A stretch of 5,561 nucleotides of DNA from Actinomycetes bacterium (lineage in GTDB: Bacteria; Actinomycetota; Thermoleophilia; Solirubrobacterales; Solirubrobacteraceae). Positions 1-5,561 of this stretch are shown here, piece after piece. Numbering within the stretch: position 1 is the stretch's first letter; each line of letters starts with the position of its first letter. The notes under the pieces are model-generated. The model was not told where the DNA came from and did no database searches. It saw only the letters and a list, made by a program, of their open reading frames with translations. The stretch is taken from the NCBI GenBank assembly GCA_023405705.1, contig JAEXXR010000635.1:1-5561 (forward strand), read 5' to 3'. The position numbers were made by a program, and so were the translations under genes.

Positions 1-3000
1 GTCAGCTTCAGCGTGCGCGTCGCGCGGCCGGCGAGGTCGCCGGTGCGCCAGCGGCCGGTCGCGGCGTCGTAGGCGCCGTCGCCGCCGGCGGAGACCAGCT
101 CGAAGCCGGCCGGCAGCTCGACGCGGACGGTCGCGCCCGGCGTCGGGAACGGCCAGTCCTCGGTCACCTTCACGCGCAGCTCGCCGTCGGTCCCGGCCTT
201 GATCTCCGCGGGCGCCTCCAGCTCCAGCATCAGGTCGGAGGGGACGTAGTGGCTGACGCAGGCGTCGCCGGTGCCGTCGCCGTCGCTGTCGGTCTGGGCC
301 GGGTCGTGGTGGGCGGGGCAGACGTCGCGCTCGAGCGGGACGCCGTCGCGGTCCAGGTCGGAGGCGAGCGCCGCCTCGGGGTCGGGGAAGTCGCCGCCGT
401 GGCGGCCGTGGCCGCCATGATCGGCGGCGCTCAGCGGCACGTCCCAGGGGCTGATGCCGGTCGCGAGCACGAGCCGCGACCACTCCTCGTAGCCCTCCAT
501 CGATCTCGGCTCGGCGGGGTTGAGGCAGGTCGTCCCCTCCTCGTCGTCGAGGCCGTGGACGAGGTTGCGGTCGTCGGTGTCGCCGTCGCCGTTGAAGTCG
601 ACCGGCTCGCCGGGCTCGATGCGGCCGATGATGCAGTCGCCGGGGCCGTCGTCGGAGGGCCAGAACTCGGTCAGCAGCGGATGCCAGCCACGCCGCAGGT
701 CGACCGGGTCGAGCGTGAACGGCGTGCGCTCGTCGACCGCGCTCTCGTGCAGCTCCAGACCGTCGGTGCGCGCGAAGTCGAGCGGGTTGTCGTTCCAGGC
801 CGAGTCGTAGGCGTACGACATGACGCTGAGGTGGGCCGGGTTGTTCTCGTGCTCCCAGCTCTCGCCGCCGTGCTGGAGGCCCATCGTGTGGCCCAGCTCG
901 TGCAGCAGCGTGTAGGCGAACTCGACGTCGGTGCAGCTGCGCTCGGAGCGGCACTCCCGCCGCGAGCCGCCGTTCGTCTTGTAGTACGAGCCGGGCAGGA
1001 TCCCGAGGCCGAGCGCCGCCGTGCGGAAGTCGGCCGCGAGACCCAGCGGCTGGATCTCGGGTCCGCCGTTGGGGGGCGGGACCTTCGCAAGCTCGTTCAC
1101 CGACAGCACGTAGCGGACGGCGACGCCGCGGGCGCCGATTCTCGCGAAGCAGCGCTGCGCGTCGGCGACATCGGCGCGCGTGCCGAAGCTGCCGTCGCAG
1201 GCGTTCTCGTCTGAGCCGTAGCGGTAGTCGTTGATGTCGTTCTCGGCGCCGTCGACGTCGTTGGCGCCGTCGATCACCAGCTCGCCGCGGAGGTCCGTGT
1301 CGTCGAAGACGCGGCCGGGCTCGGAGCCCATCCAGTGCAGCTTGACGTCGCCGCCGGGCGCCTCGGCGAACGCTCTGCTGACGAGGTCGAGCGCGAGCTT
1401 GCCCGGCTTCGGGTCGACCTTGCCGGGGTGCCGTCCGATCGCGTCGAGCTCGACCCAGATGTCACGGCGGCCGACCCGCGCCGGCAGCCGCAGGTCGGCC
1501 CGCTCCTCCTCGTCGACGGAGAAGTCGAGGTCGTAGTCGATCCCGTAGACCTCCCACTCGTCGCAGAGCCCGTCGTTGTCGGAGTCGCCGGCGAGGTCGG
1601 AGTCGTTGGTGCCGCAGCCGTGCGCCCACTCGGAGGTGCCCTCCTCGCTGTGCGCGAGCGCGCTGTAGCGGACGCCGCGTCTGGAGGCCGGGACCTTCAG
1701 CAGGAACTGGCCGCGCTTGTTCGCTCTGACCGTCCCGATCCAGCGGTTGCCGGCGCCGGGCGCGCCTTCGAGCGACTGCGAGTAGACGTCGACCGTCACG
1801 CTGCGCGGGTCGTCGTGCTCGATCGCGCCGGTCACCCAGACGGTGCCGTCGCGCACGTTCTCGACCTCCTGCACGACGGCCGGCGTGTTCAGCAGGCCGT
1901 TGGGGCCGTCGTCCCGGTCGCGCTCGTCGAGCGCCGTCGTGCCGTCGTTGCCGAGGTCGATCGGCAGTTGGCTCGGGTCGTCGAAGCGGTTGCCGCGGAT
2001 CCACGCCTGCGCCGTCTCGCCGACGACCGAGATCGCCTGCCAGCCGTTGGGGCCGAATCTGTTGCAGAGGCCGTCGGCGAGGCACTCGCCGAGCGAGTCG
2101 GACTCCAGCGGCTCGCCGATCGTCACTCTTCTCGCCCCCTCGACGTAGATGCCGTTGCCGCCGTTGGGCAGGTCGACGCCGTTCTCTCTGAGGCCGATCC
2201 TGTTGCCCTGCACGACCGCGTCGTCGGCGCCGTCGAGCAGCTGCAGGCCGTCACCCTCGTTGGCGGCGATCGTGTTGCCGGCGAGGATGCTGCCGACCTC
2301 GACGCCCGGCGCGCCCTTGACCGTGACGCCGACGGTGTTGGGGGCGGGGGCGCCGTCGTCGGCGAGCCCGATCACGTTTCTGAAGAGGCGCGCTCTCACG
2401 ACGGGGCCGAGCACCTGCACGCCGGTCTCGGCGTTGGCGATGCGGTTGCCGCTCGCCGCCTCGAAGCCGCCGATGCGGACGTCGTCCGGCGCGCCGAAGC
2501 CGGGTTCGCTGCCGTCGACGACGACGCCGACGCCGACGCCGTAGCGGCTGTCGCGGGACTCCGCCGAGCCGGCCTCGCCGAGGCCGATGCGGTTGCCGGC
2601 GATCCGGACCTCCTTCGTCGCGGAGCCGAAGACCTCGACGCCGCCGCTCTCCATGCCGGCGATCGTGTTGCCGGCGCCCTCCTCGGCGCCGCCGATCTGG
2701 ACCTCGCGGGCTCCGAGCACGAGCACGCCGGTGCCGCCGTCGAGCACCTCACCGTCGGTGCCGATGCCGAGCACGTTGCCGAAGACGGTGTGGCCGCTGC
2801 CGGCGCGCAGCGAGACGGAGGCGCCCGGCTCGCCGGCGAGCCGGTTGCCGGCGATCGCGACCGGGCCGGGGATGAGGTTCCCGCTCGCCTGGACGGCGAT
2901 CCCGTGGTTTCTGTGCGGGAGCGCCTCGGCGCCGGTGACGCCGGTGCCGATCCGGTTGCCCTCGATCCGCGTGCCGGTCGCCGTGCCGACGACGAGCACG

Positions 3001-4280
3001 CCGGAGTCGTTGGCGGCGATCGTGTTCGCGTCGGCGGCCTGCGGACCGCCGATCGTCGTGCCGGTCGCGCCGTCGACCGTGATGCCGCTGAGTGCGTTGC
3101 CGGTCGGTGCGCCGCCGGTGTCGACGGCGCGCGTGCCGGTGTGGTCGAGCCCGACCACGTTGCCGGTCAGCCGCGCGCGGGCGGCGTTGTTCGAGAGGCG
3201 GATGCCGCTCGCCTCGGTCGTGCCGGCGACGTGGTTGCCGCGCACGACCGCGTCGGTCGAGCGGGTCAGCTGGATCGCCTGGTCGCGCGTGCCGAACGGG
3301 AGCCCGCCGGTGCTTCTGACGCGCTGGCGGTCACCGCTGTAGCCGACCCAGTTGTCGACGATGCGGGTGCCGGCGCCGTCGTCGCGGATGCCGATCGCCG
3401 CGGTGTCGCGCGGCGCGTCCGCCGTCTGGCCGGTCGCGGCGACCGCGTTGCTCTCGACGGTGACGTTGCTGGGCCGCGTCCCGCTCGGGTGGGTCGCGAC
3501 GAAGATCCCGTCGAAGTCGTTGCCGATCGGCCGCGTCCCGGCGACGTTCATGCCGACCCTGTTGCCGGCGACCGTGACGAAGCTGCCGCCGATCACGAGG
3601 ATCCCGCGCTCCAGGCCCGCGACGACGTTGCCGTCGAGGAGGCCGTTGCCGCCGATCGACGCACTGGTGACGCGGTCGAACATGATCCCGGCGGTGTCGA
3701 TCCCGCCCGGGAGCGCGCGGCCGCGGTCGAGCTCGCCGCTCGCGTCGAGGCCGAGCCGGTTGCCGGCGATCTCCAGGTTGGAGGCCCCTCTGACGCCGAT
3801 CTGCGCGCCGGGGAAGGAGTGGATGTTCAACCCGCGGATCTTCACCTGCGAGGCGGTGACCTCGAGGCCGTGCGGCGGCAGCACGTCGAAGGTGCCGGCC
3901 GGCGGCTGCGTCGTGCCGGCGGGCAGCAGCGAGCCGTCGAGCTCGACGGACGGCTGGCCGTCGCCGGTCTGGGCGTTGATCTCGACCGCCTCGGTGATCG
4001 CGGGGAGCGCGAGGAGCGGGACGATCTTCGCGCCGGGCACCGTCACGAACTCGATCCGGTCGGCGCCCGTGAGCGCGTTCGCCTCGTGGATCGCGGCGCG
4101 CAGCGTGCAGGCGTTCTCGCTCGTCGCGCAGACGCCGTCGCCGCGCTCTCTGTCGCCCGCGTCGGCGGTCGAGTCGACGCGGAAGGTCGCCGCGGCGGCG
4201 GTCGCGGGGGAGACCGCGACCGCCGTGCCCGCGCAGGCGGCGAGGGACAGGAGCAGGGCCAGTGGCCGCCGGTGCGTCAT
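1..4280 (-). CDS. Secreted mosaic protein: CSLREA/parallel beta-helix plus metzincin-type zinc metalloprotease, calcium repeats and DUF11-like domain (3' end missing)
   Basis: Seen: an open frame of 1426 codons from ATG at 4280, with no stop before the left edge, so the C-terminus is missing. The start is supported by a purine-rich ribosome site six bases upstream, an ATGA overlap with the preceding gene and an immediate signal peptide (about residues 1-31). Residues 32-70 match a CSLREA segment (CTLRAAIHEAN). Residues 145-770 are beta-helix turns with about 20 GNxIG/GNxIAxN motifs. Residues 773-888 form the closing module (PIDLGND). D899-E910 is a calcium-type loop. The protease spans about 938-1280: zinc motif H1127, H1131 and H1137 with catalytic E1128, and Met-turn M1154. 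Thrombospondin type 3-like repeats lie at 1308-1341, and a DUF11-like domain begins near 1346. Known: HExxHxxGxxH with a Met-turn defines active metzincins. Inferred: an extracellular, calcium-stabilised endopeptidase displayed on or released from the cell; the substrate is unknown. No clear inhibitory propeptide was recognised. Confidence 0.93.
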   Translation of the reverse strand, partial: MTHRRPLALLLSLAACAGTAVAVSPATAAAATFRVDSTADAGDRERGDGVCATSENACTLRAAIHEANALTGADRIEFVTVPGAKIVPLLALPAITEAVEINAQTGDGQPSVELDGSLLPAGTTQPPAGTFDVLPPHGLEVTASQVKIRGLNIHSFPGAQIGVRGASNLEIAGNRLGLDASGELDRGRALPGGIDTAGIMFDRVTSASIGGNGLLDGNVVAGLERGILVIGGSFVTVAGNRVGMNVAGTRPIGNDFDGIFVATHPSGTRPSNVTVESNAVAATGQTADAPRDTAAIGIRDDGAGTRIVDNWVGYSGDRQRVRSTGGLPFGTRDQAIQLTRSTDAVVRGNHVAGTTEASGIRLSNNAARARLTGNVVGLDHTGTRAVDTGGAPTGNALSGITVDGATGTTIGGPQAADANTIAANDSGVLVVGTATGTRIEGNRIGTGVTGAEALPHRNHGIAVQASGNLIPGPVAIAGNRLAGEPGASVSLRAGSGHTVFGNVLGIGTDGEVLDGGTGVLVLGAREVQIGGAEEGAGNTIAGMESGGVEVFGSATKEVRIAGNRIGLGEAGSAESRDSRYGVGVGVVVDGSEPGFGAPDDVRIGGFEAASGNRIANAETGVQVLGPVVRARLFRNVIGLADDGAPAPNTVGVTVKGAPGVEVGSILAGNTIAANEGDGLQLLDGADDAVVQGNRIGLRENGVDLPNGGNGIYVEGARRVTIGEPLESDSLGECLADGLCNRFGPNGWQAISVVGETAQAWIRGNRFDDPSQLPIDLGNDGTTALDERDRDDGPNGLLNTPAVVQEVENVRDGTVWVTGAIEHDDPRSVTVDVYSQSLEGAPGAGNRWIGTVRANKRGQFLLKVPASRRGVRYSALAHSEEGTSEWAHGCGTNDSDLAGDSDNDGLCDEWEVYGIDYDLDFSVDEEERADLRLPARVGRRDIWVELDAIGRHPGKVDPKPGKLALDLVSRAFAEAPGGDVKLHWMGSEPGRVFDDTDLRGELVIDGANDVDGAENDINDYRYGSDENACDGSFGTRADVADAQRCFARIGARGVAVRYVLSVNELAKVPPPNGGPEIQPLGLAADFRTAALGLGILPGSYYKTNGGSRRECRSERSCTDVEFAYTLLHELGHTMGLQHGGESWEHENNPAHLSVMSYAYDSAWNDNPLDFARTDGLELHESAVDERTPFTLDPVDLRRGWHPLLTEFWPSDDGPGDCIIGRIEPGEPVDFNGDGDTDDRNLVHGLDDEEGTTCLNPAEPRSMEGYEEWSRLVLATGISPWDVPLSAADHGGHGRHGGDFPDPEAALASDLDRDGVPLERDVCPAHHDPAQTDSDGDGTGDACVSHYVPSDLMLELEAPAEIKAGTDGELRVKVTEDWPFPTPGATVRVELPAGFELVSAGGDGAYDAATGRWRTGDLAGRATRTLKL
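255..422 (-). other. His-rich spacer and thrombospondin type 3-like calcium repeats (within the large CDS)
   Basis: Directly after the protease domain comes a Gly/His spacer with H1288, H1291 and H1294 at three-residue spacing. It is followed by D1308-x-D-x-D-G, C1321-P and D1331-S-D-G-D-G-T-G-D-A-C1341. The D-x-D-x-D-G pattern with a paired cysteine is that of thrombospondin type 3 repeats, which bind calcium and act as stiff linkers in secreted proteins. They would connect the protease to the DUF11-like domain that begins near residue 1346. Confidence 0.78.
441..1470 (-). other. Metzincin-type zinc metalloprotease domain (within the large CDS)
   Basis: This segment encodes about residues 938-1280. 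It opens with DIWVELD (940-946), the strand that begins this group of secreted proteases, often written KDIFVEID in relatives. The zinc site HELGHTMGLQH follows at 1127-1137, then the Met-turn SVMSYAY around M1154 and an LDFAR segment. A calcium-type loop D1228-F-N-G-D-G-D and a SMEGYEEW segment close the domain. All three zinc histidines, the catalytic glutamate and the Met-turn are present, so activity is expected. The overall form recalls secreted bacterial metalloproteases with an HELGHxLGLxHGG signature. The exact MEROPS family cannot be fixed by eye. Confidence 0.88.
2265..2283. repeat. Short direct repeat, copy 1 (19 bp)
   Basis: The 19 bases here are identical to those at 2658-2676. 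Both encode the same beta-helix turn (GNTIA). This is a DNA-level trace of unit duplication inside the coding region, or shared codon choice for the same motif. No independent function is inferred. Confidence 0.7.
2658..2676. repeat. Short direct repeat, copy 2 (19 bp)
   Basis: Identical to 2265-2283 and in the same reading register, encoding the GNTIA turn of another beta-helix unit 393 bp away, which is an exact multiple of three. Confidence 0.7.
2837..2856. repeat. Short direct repeat, copy 1 (20 bp)
   Basis: These 20 bases are identical to 3752-3771 and encode the IAGNRL turn of the beta-helix. The copies are 915 bp apart, a multiple of three, so they lie in the same codon register. Confidence 0.7.
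3752..3771. repeat. Short direct repeat, copy 2 (20 bp)
   Basis: Identical to 2837-2856, again encoding IAGNRL. This second in-register identical pair supports expansion of the beta-helix by unit duplication. Confidence 0.7.
4188..4280 (-). other. Signal peptide of the beta-helix metalloprotease, with a possible lipobox
   Basis: The first 31 residues have a basic start (H3, R4, R5), a Leu/Ala hydrophobic core and an Ala-rich end (SPATAAAA) before the mature TFRVDST segment, as expected for Sec export. Cleavage by signal peptidase I among residues 28-31 is the simplest reading. However, L13-A-A-C16 also fits the lipoprotein lipobox, which would leave a lipidated Cys16 and a membrane-anchored protein. 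The hydrophobic stretch continuing past Cys16 favours the peptidase I reading, but not decisively. Confidence 0.8.
4277..4280 (-). promoter_or_regulatory. ATGA stop/start overlap between the two genes
   Basis: The upstream TGA (4279-4277) and the downstream ATG (4280-4278) share bases in a four-base ATGA overlap, the classic arrangement for termination-reinitiation coupling. It implies one transcript and linked synthesis of the two extracellular proteins. Confidence 0.88.
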
Positions 4281-5561
4281 CGTCTGCCTCTCCCTCTGGC
4301 GGCGCCCTTTCTGGGCGCCGTGATCGTGATCGCGGTGCGGGTGGTGACGGTTCTGCCGTCGGGCTGGCGCACGCGCGTGACGACGAGCGCCTTGATGCGG
4401 CCTCTGCTCGCGAGCTGGCGGCGGGCCGAGGCGCTCAGGCGGACCTTGAGCCTGCCCTTCTTGCCGGCCTTGATCGAGAAGCGGCCCTCGGCGAGGCGGG
4501 TGCCGCGGATGCCGGGCAGCACCTTCGCCTTGCCTCTCGCTCTCGCTCTGGGACCTCTGCCCTTCGCCTTCGCGGAGGCCGAGGCGAGCGTCGCGCCGGT
4601 GCCGCTGCCGCCGCTGGTGATGCAGCGGCCGGCGGAGCAGCTGATGATCACCATCTCGCCTCTGCACGGCGCCGACGTTCTGTGTCTGCCGCCCTCGCAG
4701 ACGAACCAGACGACGACGTCGCCGCCGCTGGTCGCTCTGCATCTGGAGCCGGTGCAGCCGCCGGGACCGGAGACCGGGCCGGGGTTGAAGACGACGACGC
4801 CCAGGTCGCGCTCGTAGGTCAGGCCGCCGTTGGCGACGACCTTCAGCGTGATCGTGTCGCTGCCGCCGTCGGCGGACGCGCGGGCGCGGTAGCGCAGCCG
4901 CCCGTCGGAGACCGTCGCGCTGCCCTGCTTGCCGGTCTGGCGCTTGACCGAGACCGCGATCGGGGAGCCGTGGACGTCGCGGCAGCCGTCGAACCGGCGC
5001 TCGGCCGTTCTGCCGGCCATCACCTGAATCGAGTCGAACAGCGAGGAGCAGCTCAGCTCCGGTCTCCAGACGTTGACCGTCATCGTCGCCGGCGCCGAGT
5101 GGTCCCAGCCGTCGTGCGCCCGCACGACGACCTGGTCGGCGCCGGTCCACCCGCTCGGGGCGGTGTAGTCGAGCCCGGCGAGCGTGCCGCGCTGCGGCGG
5201 CGTCACCACCGACACCGTCAACGGGTCGCCGTCGGCGTCGCTGCACGACACGGGCAGCGTCCGCGTCCCGCGCTCGACGAGCGCGATCGTCACGTCCGAG
5301 CAGACCGGCGCGCGGTTGCCGACCTCGACGCGCAGCTCGGCGTCGCCGGACTCCGCTCTGCCGTCGCTGCCGCGGAAGCGGATCGGGTCCGTCCCACGGA
5401 AGCCCTGCGCGGGCGTGTAGCGGGCGGCGCCGGTCGCCTCCACGAGGCCGTCGAGCGTGCCGCCGGCCGGCGGCTGCGTGACGCGGACGGTGACGGGGTC
5501 GCCGTCCGGGTCCGCGCAGGTCATGCGCACGTCGACCGCGCGGCCGGGATGGGTCCCGACC
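4277..5561 (-). CDS. Secreted/surface protein with Ig-like (cadherin-like) repeats and Arg-rich C-terminal tail (5' end missing)
   Basis: Seen: 427 residues and a TGA stop. The frame stays open to the right edge, so the GTG at 5530 is an internal Val codon and not the start. Visible residues 1-80 and 82-164 are two related Ig-like domains, each with a CxDxDGDP loop, a GTL strand, a YTAP/YTP strand, a G-x-D strand (FRGTDPIRFRGSDG; WTGADQVVVRAHDG) and a V-x-V end. Residues 165-260 are a more divergent third copy. A Cys-rich patch (about 265-315, at least six Cys) follows. An Arg/Lys/Ala linker and a final beta-rich module (GRFSIKAGKKGRLKVRL) end in ARGRGRR. Known: such tandem Ig-like repeats occur in large bacterial surface proteins, and similar GRF-x-x-KAGK modules close many Thermoleophilia exported proteins. 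Inferred: an extracellular adhesion or structural protein, coupled to the downstream protease. No catalytic motif was seen. About a third of its Arg codons are AGA, odd for this GC content. Confidence 0.92.
   Translation of the reverse strand, partial: VGTHPGRAVDVRMTCADPDGDPVTVRVTQPPAGGTLDGLVEATGAARYTPAQGFRGTDPIRFRGSDGRAESGDAELRVEVGNRAPVCSDVTIALVERGTRTLPVSCSDADGDPLTVSVVTPPQRGTLAGLDYTAPSGWTGADQVVVRAHDGWDHSAPATMTVNVWRPELSCSSLFDSIQVMAGRTAERRFDGCRDVHGSPIAVSVKRQTGKQGSATVSDGRLRYRARASADGGSDTITLKVVANGGLTYERDLGVVVFNPGPVSGPGGCTGSRCRATSGGDVVVWFVCEGGRHRTSAPCRGEMVIISCSAGRCITSGGSGTGATLASASAKAKGRGPRARARGKAKVLPGIRGTRLAEGRFSIKAGKKGRLKVRLSASARRQLASRGRIKALVVTRVRQPDGRTVTTRTAITITAPRKGAARGRGRR
4281..4297 (-). promoter_or_regulatory. 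Ribosome binding site of the metalloprotease gene, inside the upstream gene
   Basis: On the minus strand the purine tract AGAGGGAGAGG (4297 to 4287) ends six bases before the ATG at 4280, a good Shine-Dalgarno position. The same bases are the AGA-GGG-AGA-GG(C) Arg-Gly codons at the end of the upstream gene, so the site is wholly intragenic. It decides the start of the downstream gene. Confidence 0.8.
4535..4549 (-). repeat. Hexamer microrepeat (2.5 units) encoding an Ala-Arg run
   Basis: Two and a half units of a six-base repeat (tctcgc on the plus strand) encode the R-A-R-A-R segment of the basic linker in the Ig-like protein. A six-base unit keeps the frame if it slips, so length variants would only add or remove Arg-Ala pairs. 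Confidence 0.6.

Larger units (their letters stand above)
1968..3848 (-). repeat. Right-handed parallel beta-helix repeat region within the metalloprotease gene
   Basis: About 20 degenerate turns are visible in residues 145-770. Each is marked by an Asn-containing turn such as GNRIGLG, GNTIAAN, GNVVGLD or GNRLAG. Several are preceded by a TIGG/RIGG-type strand and followed by a GVxVxG strand. Units of the form 'IGG...GNxIAxN..GVxV' alternate with units of the form 'xGNxIGxxxxG', the arrangement typical of the parallel beta-helix repeats found with CSLREA segments. Such folds are rigid extracellular stalks and often bind or cleave polysaccharides. No lyase or hydrolase catalytic signature was recognised here, so a structural or adhesive role is the safer inference. 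Confidence 0.88.

Noticed and set aside
2..260. A terminator or gene end for the metalloprotease near the left edge
   Set aside because: The reading frame continues through a DUF11-like domain to base 1 with no stop, so the end and any terminator lie outside the window.
1462..2085. Minus-strand 207-codon frame rich in Arg and Pro
   Set aside because: It is an alternative frame inside the large minus-strand gene. Its Arg/Pro/Ala-only composition is typical of out-of-frame GC-rich DNA, and the overlapping frame encodes recognisable domains.
2587..3342. Plus-strand 251-codon and neighbouring plus-strand Ser/Pro/Thr-rich frames (also 2149-2544 and 3352-4323)
   Set aside because: These are antisense frames over the beta-helix region. 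Their repetitive Pro/Ser/Thr content mirrors the repeated GNxI turns on the other strand, and no ribosome site or domain was seen.
1968..3848. Repeated short motifs considered as a CRISPR or other tandem DNA array
   Set aside because: The repeats are degenerate, unevenly spaced, kept in codon register and explained by beta-helix protein turns. No constant repeat/spacer pattern exists.
1335..4817. A 1160-codon plus-strand open frame, with a 321-codon one at 249-1214 in the same register
   Set aside because: Both are codon-aligned antisense shadows of the real minus-strand gene. In this register a plus-strand stop needs a TTA, CTA or TCA codon in the real gene, and these are avoided at this GC content; the single TCA Ser codon ends the 249-1214 frame. 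The translations are low-complexity Ala/Val/Asp/Arg text with no domain, while the minus strand gives a complete protease motif and beta-helix repeats. The long frame also runs past the real gene boundary at 4280.
5528..5530. GTG as the start codon of the Ig-like protein
   Set aside because: The frame stays open upstream to the window edge, and the codon lies inside an Ig-like domain just before its CxDxDGDP loop. A start there would produce a truncated domain without a signal peptide.

Overview
The window is a very GC-rich, almost fully coding stretch carrying two consecutive genes, both on the minus strand and both cut by a window edge. Third codon positions are nearly all G or C. The proteins are secreted, Ig-like or beta-helix repeat proteins with Gly/Arg-rich tails. 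This style fits a high-GC actinobacterium, and most of all the Thermoleophilia (Solirubrobacter/Conexibacter type). That placement is inferred from protein style and composition, since no marker gene is present.

Right part (5561 down to 4277): the last 427 residues of an extracellular protein. It has at least two, probably three, Ig-like/cadherin-like domains with D-x-D-G-D-P motifs, then a Cys-rich patch, an Arg/Lys-rich linker and a final beta-rich module ending in a GRGRR tail. Its start lies beyond the right edge.

Left part (4280 down to 1): one uninterrupted reading frame of 1426 codons that starts at ATG 4280 and runs off the left edge without a stop. I read it triplet by triplet and found no stop. 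In order it encodes a signal peptide, a CSLREA-type segment, about 20 turns of right-handed parallel beta-helix, the beta-sandwich-like module that usually closes such proteins (PIDLGND motif), a calcium-loop segment, a metzincin-type zinc metalloprotease domain (HELGHTMGLQH plus a Met-turn SVMSY), a His-rich spacer, thrombospondin type 3-like calcium repeats and the start of a DUF11-like domain. This is the main feature of the window: a secreted or surface-anchored mosaic that joins a beta-helix adhesin-like stalk to a protease.

The two genes overlap by four bases (ATGA). The Shine-Dalgarno-like tract of the second gene lies inside the Arg-Gly tail codons of the first, so the pair is very probably co-transcribed and translationally coupled. 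Both products look extracytoplasmic, which suggests a cell-surface or secreted function made in fixed proportion. Substrate and biological role cannot be read from the sequence. No RNA gene, mobile element, CRISPR array, promoter or terminator was seen, and no intergenic gap exists.
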